Positions 56,760-64,000 of a stretch of 64,000 bases of DNA are shown piece by piece (position 1 is the first letter of the stretch; each line of letters opens with the position of its first letter). The notes beneath the pieces are model-generated. The model was not told the origin of the DNA and searched no databases. It saw nothing but the letters and a program-made list of their open reading frames with translations. Position numbers and translations under genes: made by a program. The DNA comes from Enoplolaimus lenunculus (Eukaryota > Nematoda > Enoplea > Enoplida > Thoracostomopsidae). Location of the stretch: positions 1 through 64,000 of the forward strand of contig JASANG010002181.1 of the NCBI GenBank assembly GCA_030248215.1, given 5' to 3'.

Positions 56760-59700
56760 CTCTGTTTAATGTTAACAATTTGGGTGGCTATGCCAGCGAT
56801 CTACGCGAAGCGCATTAATTTCGACACTGTTGGTTATTTTTTATTTTTAAAATGCTCAGTATATATATACACAGAAAGACCTAAAATGACTTAAACTATC
56901 GCTGAATAGGATATCCGAATACGAAAAAATGCGTATCTTCCCATATGAAATGTTAGTTTGAGGGAGATTTTTTGGCATATATGGGCTTTGCGTTCCCAAC
57001 ATAGCTACCCATAATAAGTCTGTTTTAAACCTTAAGCGACGATACTATGAATTTGATAGTTAAGATTAAGTTATATATAAACTACATTTAAAGGAACTTT
57101 TATAGGTAAATCAACACAAACCTAGCTGATTTATATATAATCTGAATTCTCAGAGCGTATACAATTCAAATTTGCTGACGGTTTTAGGGGTTATACGCTG
57201 ATGGTCGCCTGCTTGATATCGTTACATACTCTTAGCATCTTGATATACAGCGTTCCAAATCAATTTTAGATAACACTAAACGTGTTTTATACTATCGCAA
57301 GAATAACAACTTTAGTGACCACTCCGGACCGTGCCAGAAGGTTGCCAATAGCTGTAAAAACCATCTTCAAGTCCACAAACTGGGGTAATTAAAAATGCGT
57401 TATTGGGTCAACGTGGAAGGCAATTAAATTACGCAAATTTCGATTTCACAAAATCGCAAAGATAAATCTACATTCAACGACGGAACGGCCGTTGGCAAAA
57501 GAAAATGACAAATTAAAATTTCGGTTCAGTCAGATTGAACTTTAGGGCTCGTAATTCATGATTTAATGTAACGGAAATACCATTGAATTTAGGTTCCATG
57601 TCAACATTAACTGTTTTGTTATACTTGTATCGATAGTAAAATGTCATTGTTGTAATTTCAAAACTCCGAGTGAACAGTAAATATGTAGATACAAAAACGA
57701 AATGTCAATACAAGGATGAGAAAGTGTCTCTAATAGAATGTAAACTGTAATGTTTTGAATGTGAGCAGCATAGAACTGCCGATTTATAAGGCGTGTTTAC
57801 AATATGCATCCAGAGCCTAAAGCACATATTTGAAAAAAGGATAACTTTTATGCTCGAACTGAATGTGCATTTATTGAGAATCTAACGATAAATATATACC
57901 TATAGAATTTGTGAGCCGAAAACCAACTGTTGTGGTATTTACGTACTTTTATAGGCCTAAATTGATAAGGCTTGCGCTATGTTGATAAAAACAGGCCACA
58001 TACATAAACTTCCCATACCCACAGAACAATCAATACACTCGCTAACATATTCTACAAAAGTAAATATGGAATTTTTAATTAAAATTTAAAAACGTTGCAT
58101 TGTGTAAATTTAAAAATGTATTAGCTTGGCTTTTGTCTGTGACAACATGATAATATTTGCATATAAAGTATATATCTTGTAAATCTGGGTACAGAACCGC
58201 AAAAAATGGAGTCTAAACCAGACCCAAACAGGGGGGGGGGTCCCTCCCAAGAAAAGAAAAAAAAGGGGGGGGGGGCGCCCCCACCCCCCCCCAAACCCAA
58301 CTATTACAGAATTAATAGCCTTAAAGTGTTCAGAAATTTGTGTCTGAAATGGTTAAAACATAAAAAATGTCTTATATTCAAAGAATTACTGTTACCTGCC
58401 AATCGTTTTTTTTGACAGCATCTGGTTTATAACATAGGTTTATAACGCAGTTTATATTGTAGACATAAGTTAAACTTTGAAAGTTAACACATGTAATGAA
58501 CACTATATATCGTTGCGACTATAATGGCGTCGATTTCCTTTTTAATCTGAAACCTAATCGGTTTCTTGACGGCTCAATGATCGCTTCGAAGTATTTTTGA
58601 AAGAGTGAAGTTCTGTTTATCTTACTTTCAACCTGCACAAAGAACGAAAAACATTTGTTTTAAAAATAATCTTCGGTGATTCAATTTCATTTTCAAAGTT
58701 GAGCAAGCAACGTGCAGTCCAAATAGCAAACAGAGCCTGTTGTACCACCAAGTTGAAACAAACCTGTCTGTAAGTAACGACAGTCAGGTTGTTTTCCATA
58801 ATTATATTAGTAAAATCGAAATACGTTGTGCCCGTTATGTTTAAGAAGAAGAATCATTAATTAAACCTTTTTGTGGGCTTATCAGTATTCCAACGTATAG
58901 TTCACTGAATACAAATAATACACCACATTATGATGCACCATGCCACAAATAGGGATACCATGTGGCGGTATCCTGTCAGAGAGTTTAATAGTACAACTGT
59001 GCTTGACCAATTTTCAATCCAAGGCAAATCCAAATGCATTTGTACAAAGACCATGAATTTATAATTTTTGTACGACAGTGTTGAAAATCTGTGGGTACTG
59101 ATTCATCTCGACATGAACCTAGCCGTAAGATTTGAGTCTTCCTTTCCTTAATGCGCCTACCAGAGGCTTTTTATACCAGAACAAATTTTGGAAAATACGT
59201 TTTATTTCCTCCTAATTAGGGACAAAAGAAAAGTGTCGTCTGCAAATTTTGTTATTCGGGGTATTTATGCCATACAGTTGTATTCCGCGCAACATACCTG
59301 TATTCCATGTCTCTGAAAATCTGTCTTGTATTTCAGACATATTTGTCTTAATCGTTCCTGAAAGAAAGTCATAAATCAGAGACTTCTAAGTAAAAAAATT
59401 TCAGACCCATATTTCCGAAAAATTTAAGAAGCCTGGAATTAAAGATATATGTTTGGAGCCCGTATTAAGACAATTGTATTAAATTTTAGACGATATTTTT
59501 GTTCAATGTAAGACAATTTAATTTGTGTGTAGGGTTATGGACCAAAGACGAAGCAAAATCTTGCAATAAAGATGATGTGTGTAGTTTGCTAGTTTGCAGT
59601 TGCTAAATAAATAATGTTTCTGAAAAATCTTGGTTAAAGATTCGCCGGAATTTTCGGCAAGTTTATTACGGAAACCGTTTGATTTTCTGCTGGAACAGAA

Positions 59701-60045
59701 GGCGTACTAACGTTACGCTCTGCTTGGCTTGTCTATTTTTAACGACCCCAACCGAAGTGCTCTCATATCAATCACACTTGCCATTTTTACTAATAGAAAA
59801 AGAATTATTATAAAAGCAATATCTGACTAAATAAAAGTACAACAGAAATTAATCCGCGACGGCTACCTGGACAATCCAAAATTTCACTTTTTTAGAGCTA
59901 CATAGTAAAATTTGATTTAAGTAAGACCAATTCAAAAGTCAAAATACAAAACTGTTGCATTATATAAATGAAGATTACAGTACAATGAATAATAAAACCC
60001 GTAAAATGATAAAGTAAATATGTGTTTTCAGAAAATAAATTTCAG
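56760..60045. other. Gene-poor stretch
   Basis: I see no confident gene in about 3.3 kb, only A/T-rich sequence with short open frames. Features noted are the homopolymer-rich block at 58230-58291 and an imperfect inverted-repeat zone at about 59310-59530 rich in TTTCAGA and AAGACAATT motifs, probably a decayed MITE. The upstream region of the channel gene and introns of the small plus-strand gene could lie here. Confidence 0.5.
58230..58291. repeat. Homopolymer-rich G/A/C block
   Basis: Runs of nine and eleven G, an A-rich run and two C runs of up to nine follow each other in about 60 bp of otherwise A/T-rich DNA. The G runs could form a G-quadruplex. The unusual order of pure runs also fits a sequencing or assembly error. 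Confidence 0.7.
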
Positions 60046-60304
60046 AAACTGAAAGGTAAATCACATACCACATTACATAAAACTGTACTGCATGATTCCG
60101 AGAACTTTTCACATGACTCTACCAGGACACATGTGACAACTGAAGTGGGTACGAGGTAAGTTTCGGAATGTCTCTGGTTTCTTTTCATTCCATTTCAGTC
60201 TCAATGTTAGCCCCATTCCCACAAGGATACTTTTAATTCCGCCTGAAATTTAATTTAAAGCTGTGCCGAATTCTAATTCCAGACTCTCGGGTGGAAGTCG
60301 TTGA
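60046..60304 (+). CDS. Candidate 3' exons of the small plus-strand gene
   Basis: 60046-60155 has a TTTCAG acceptor, an open frame (LKGKSHTTLHKT, HDSENFSHDSTRTHVTTEV) and a GTAAGT donor. It is phase 0 at its start, matching the exon ending at 54838. 60283-60304 could be a terminal exon reading LSGGSR then TGA. A different frame of the second piece stays open to GTACTC at 60348, so its boundaries are uncertain. No domain is recognised, and linkage to the 54 kb exons is inferred from phase only. Confidence 0.25.
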
Positions 60305-60643
60305 CCGTCACCACTCCGCTTAAGGAGCTTTACGATCGAGCCCGAGAGGTACTCACGTATTGCGAAGTTTACTTTACACTACACTTATCCGTAATATTAG
60401 TTAAACGCCACGTTCTGTGTATGCATTGCATACAATGGTTTGTAATTGCATACAATGGTTTGTAATTGCATACAACGGTTTATATTATTTCTCATAGTAT
60501 ACTCTATGAGGAAAAGCGTTTAGATTTTCACGTTAAAATAGAAAATAAAGGTGAACTACTGCAAATGAGCAATAATTATGTATATGATAATGATATTGTA
60601 ACAAGAAAGTGAAAGTAAACAAACGCAAAATAAATTATCTTCA

Positions 60644-63635
60644 CTATGAGCCAGCTGTCCATTCCATTTCTTTCTTCTGATAATAAAAGCGACCTTTGGC
60701 ACCTGACCAATTCTCTGGCGCTAGCGCAAGATAACACGGCGTTTCAGCGCCTAAAACAAAAAATACCGCATAGTGTACAAGAACATAATAATGAACAGAC
60801 AAGGTTACAAAATACAGCCGTTGTTAAACAAAAACCATCCTGGTTTAGCTAGTATCCAAACGCGTTTCGCTCAAATCACAATCGAACAAAACGCAGTTCC
60901 TAATTCAAATGATATATTTTTCCAATCATTCAAGGTATTTCAACTTAGGTAGAAAATTAATGCGTTTTTAATCACCGTTTGAAACGCGTAAAAACACTTT
61001 AAAAAGCGTTTTATCTTTTACACGATTCCTTACGAAGAAAATAATTTCTCTAATGCTGACGACTTAATAGTCACCAACTTGCACTGAACTCCTGGTTGTG
61101 TTGCCATCAACTCACCTTGGTCCGGCGTTAAATGACCTTTATGACTCGACATATCCGTTGAAACATATCCTGGGCAACACTAAAATGCAAAATTCCAACA
61201 ATTTTTTATTTACTTTCCCGTCAATAGGCCTGTGAGAATAAACGTTCCTACAGTAACAGCGACAGAAGCAAACAGACAAAAAATTTTAGCTTTGGGTGCC
61301 GTGTCCTACGTTTAAAATAAACCTTTGATCGAGAAACAATACTTTGCGAATATTAAAAAATACATTCTCGCAGAAATATTCATTGGCCCCGGGTATAATT
61401 CTAACTCTGGACAGCCTACTGCACCTGCCTGAAGATAGCGTCTCGTTGCGAATACCAACTCAGTATAAAAAATTTCACATCCTGACTTACTGCAGTAACA
61501 ATGATGTCAGTTCTGGATTGGTCTGAGTCTATTTCTCGCTGAAGTACCCTGGTCATTGCAGTGACGCCTACTTTTGACATTCCATAAGCCGACTTTGGAA
61601 ATCCCATGTTGGTATGATTGCCAGCTTTGGAGGCCCTAAAATACAGAACAAATCGTTAATGCAAATGAACCTGAAGATATATTCGGGTTTGCTTGCTTTG
61701 CTACTGACAGATTCACAGCAAACACATCGCCTTTGACACCGGAAACAACAGAAACTGCTTACAATCTTTTGTCCACAAAAACAACTAACGACCAGTTTAT
61801 TTTCCCAATTAAACTCAAATTCTAATTAAATTTCAAACAACACATGCTGCGGTAACTATTAAGAAAAATTTTGCAGACCAACTCTGGTACTCAAATATGT
61901 GTGAACTGTGTGTGAAACATGCACCACAAGTTGTTTGTAACGACTTGCAACTGGCCAATCACGCAAATCACAAAGTGAATAATTCCTTGGTAGAGTGCCG
62001 TACTTGGTTTGACTGAAAAACTATTAATGACTCGCGACAGTAGTTACAAAGTTTAAAAATACGGCTCCGTAATAAAAAAACTACATAACTTCACTTACTC
62101 TACAAATTTGTTCATTATTTCAGTCAATTCTGACATCGTTAAATCGTTTGCTTGCAACCGCCCTTGAATTTGTTGCGACGTCACAATGCGCAACATACCA
62201 GCTTGGCTCGAAACATTCACAACCCTGAAAATATTTAAAACTAAAACAACCTGAAGAAATACAAAATAACATAAATGTACGACAGTAACCGTTTAGTTTC
62301 GTTTCCGGTTCAATGCCTCCAGACTCAAAAAGGCCTATGGCTAATATCTGTATCCTTACAAGCGTGTAGCACATATCATCGATTCACTTGGCATGTCTTA
62401 CCTTGTAACATTTAAAAACCAGATAGTATACTGCTCCCGAATCTTGAAAACATAATATTTCACCTAATTCAGTTTCATTCTGTATTATAGAAGTTCGGTA
62501 GCCCTGAATATAAAAGGGAAATGTAATTGGTATAAACTGAATTGATACTCTTACCGTGCATGAGATCGCAATATCGGAAATAACGCTTTGCACACGTTCA
62601 AAGTGCCCGTATAATTGACAGCGACCGAAACTTCAGCTTGTTTTGCAAAAGGTTCGGTGCTGTTTTGCTTAAAAAACATTAAAACGTATTATTTAAAATG
62701 ACTTTCATACAACCAGAGCAAACGAAATCTTCAAGTAAAATTATAAAAGCTCGTGTTTGCAAATGGCTTTAGCCACACCGTGTTATCTCGATGGGTTTCA
62801 AACAAACGAAGTACTTCTGAGTTAAGCAGTACCATATAGACCCTTCAAGAAAATTTTGCTGCGGATGCGGTGGGGCTCGAACCCACGACGTACGGATTAC
62901 CGGTCCGCTGCTCTAACCACTGAGCTACGCAGCCATGCAAACTTTTCGCTACAATGGCTGTATATACCGTGAGTTTGGTACTACAAGATACGTATATGAA
63001 TACGCCGCGAAACCGTTTGAGCTAGATAACGTCTCTTACATTTCCCATCCGATACCGCTAAGTAATTCTGAGTTAAGCAGTACCACATAGAGCCCTTCAC
63101 GAAAATTTTGCTGCGGATGCGGTGGGGCTCGAACCCACGACGTACGGATTACCGGTCTTTGACTTCCCGATCGCTTTGCTCGAGTTTTTTCCACTATAGT
63201 TAAATCCCCAGCTCCACCCCCTCTTACGAGTTTGTGAATCCGTCACTGCATACTTAATAATTTCATACGCATAATCCGACATTTCAGTGGCTTTACGATT
63301 CTGTATACACCAGATACATAATATGTATTCGTATAGCAATAATTACAGGCAAACAAAACCGGAAAAATACGTTGTCTAAATGCAAGATGAAGTACACCAA
63401 TCTTCGACGATTTCAAAAAGCTTTCAGTCAAAAGCAAAACTCACCTTGAAAGCAAACCCTGCATTATTAACTAAAATATCCAATCCGCCGTGTTTTTGCT
63501 GTAAATCATTTTTCAACGTTTCAATCGATTTAACATCTGTTATATCGAGCTGATGAAACACAATTTGTGATTTGGCGTTCGGAAGTTGCGAAGTAAGCTC
63601 TGCCAGCGCGTTTTTACCAAGTTCAACATTGCGTG
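60644..63635 (-). CDS. CBR1: Carbonyl reductase 1-like short-chain dehydrogenase (5'-partial)
   Basis: An NADPH-dependent SDR of the carbonyl reductase type, probably cytosolic, reducing carbonyl groups of quinones, ketones or similar compounds. Minus-strand exons: 63445-63635, 62555-62667, 62099-62224, 61491-61635, 61116-61179, 60644-60750. All are GT-AG with matching phases, giving 247 residues plus stop. Visible motifs: HQLDITD and NNAGFAF (first exon), the AVNYTGT asparagine, VNVSS catalytic serine, SAYGMSKVGV with the YxxxK pair, CCPGYVSTDM, and GAETPCYLAL near the end, all in CBR1 order. The Rossmann TGxxxGIG motif and about 30 N-terminal residues must be in an exon right of the window. 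The protein ends MEWTAGS. No lesion is seen. A tRNA-like gene lies in the first visible intron. Confidence 0.9.
62862..62934 (-). tRNA. tRNA-Thr-like gene (anticodon GGT, C at position 33)
   Basis: On the minus strand: acceptor GGCTGCG with CGCATCC (one mismatch at 3-70), D arm GCTCAGTGGTTAGAGC, anticodon stem GCGGA/TCCGT, loop CCGGTAA, T arm GTGGG-TTCGAGC-CCCAC. By position the anticodon is GGT (Thr), but position 33 is C, where tRNAs almost always have U, and Thr-GGT genes are rare in eukaryotes. It is otherwise well paired. It could be a variant, a tRNA-derived element, or a pseudogene. A truncated copy lies at 63066-63157. Confidence 0.55.
63066..63157 (-). pseudogene. Truncated duplicate of the tRNA-Thr-like gene and its 3' flank
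   Basis: About 90 bp (TTCTGAGTTAAGCAGTACC through ATTACCGGTC) repeat the segment 62815-62904, offset by about 252 bp. The copy contains the 3' flank, acceptor 3' strand, T arm and anticodon arm 3' side of the tRNA, then stops in the anticodon loop and continues into unrelated sequence. It cannot fold into a tRNA. Confidence 0.85.
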
Positions 63636-64000
63636 CTAAAACCAAAACAAAAGTTAAAATCATAAAAATCACTCTTTACACGTAAGACAATGTCGGTTAC
63701 GCGTTACTATTGATCCATAACGCACCTACGGTTTCGCCAAAAATTATCAGTATTTAACATTACCTTTAATGAAATTTTAAGCCTAATGCGCCTCGTAATG
63801 ATATGAATACATATTATTAGTTGTTTGTTATTGGTGGTACAGCTATATATGTTATTAACTAGACCTAAAGGACCTAAAATAAAAAATTCTCAACTAATTC
63901 CATTTCTAATATTAAGCCTAAACTTCAGCGTAAAAAATCTATAACTAAGCCTAAACCTAAGCAAACTAATAGCCTCGTAAACACTTTGGATACCTTAGGA

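Noticed and set aside
58617-58799. Minus-strand frame with a TTACAG acceptor
   Set aside because: All three frames give unconvincing proteins and no partner exon fits. It was considered as a channel exon but shows no family motif.

Overview
This is a 64 kb piece of an intron-rich animal nuclear genome, almost certainly from an invertebrate. The evidence is spliced metazoan protein genes with GT-AG introns, nine scattered eukaryotic tRNA-like genes, and introns packed with short inverted-repeat transposons. The species cannot be fixed from the sequence alone.

Layout. (1) 840-25798, plus strand: MCM6, a subunit of the MCM2-7 replicative helicase, in 17 confident exons plus a candidate first exon. 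The phases agree across the whole chain. (2) 25799-31448: intergenic, with tRNA-Gln (and truncated tandem copies of it), tRNA-Ser and several transposons. (3) 31449-49682, plus strand: a 13-exon CW zinc finger + PWWP gene of the ZCWPW1 type, whose exons sum to 1,163 codons plus a stop. Its introns hold tRNA-Val, tRNA-Gly, tRNA-Ala and tRNA-Ile, tandem repeats and a duplicated piece of its own exon 3. (4) 51927-56759, minus strand: a partly resolved DEG/ENaC-type sodium channel gene, overlapped on the other strand by a small unrecognised gene that starts just after a TATA box. (5) 60644-63635, minus strand: a carbonyl-reductase-type SDR gene of six exons whose first exon lies beyond the right edge, with a tRNA-Thr-like gene inside an intron.

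Mobile DNA dominates the rest. Several families of 0.3-1.4 kb non-autonomous elements share CAGGG...CCCTG ends, and many have clear 8-bp target duplications, which is the hAT pattern. They nest inside one another. A GC-rich family with 5-bp duplications occurs twice. One 2.4 kb pogo/Tigger-like element carries a 510-codon transposase fragment and sits inside a hAT-like element; the empty site is preserved in a paralogous copy at about 30.1 kb.

The genes do not form an operon or an obvious shared pathway. MCM6 acts in DNA replication, the CW-PWWP protein is a probable histone-mark reader, the channel is a membrane protein and the SDR is a cytosolic reductase. The most unusual signals are the link between tRNA genes and local partial duplications, the altered CW-domain cage residues, an in-frame 36-bp coding minisatellite, and the nested transposon history.
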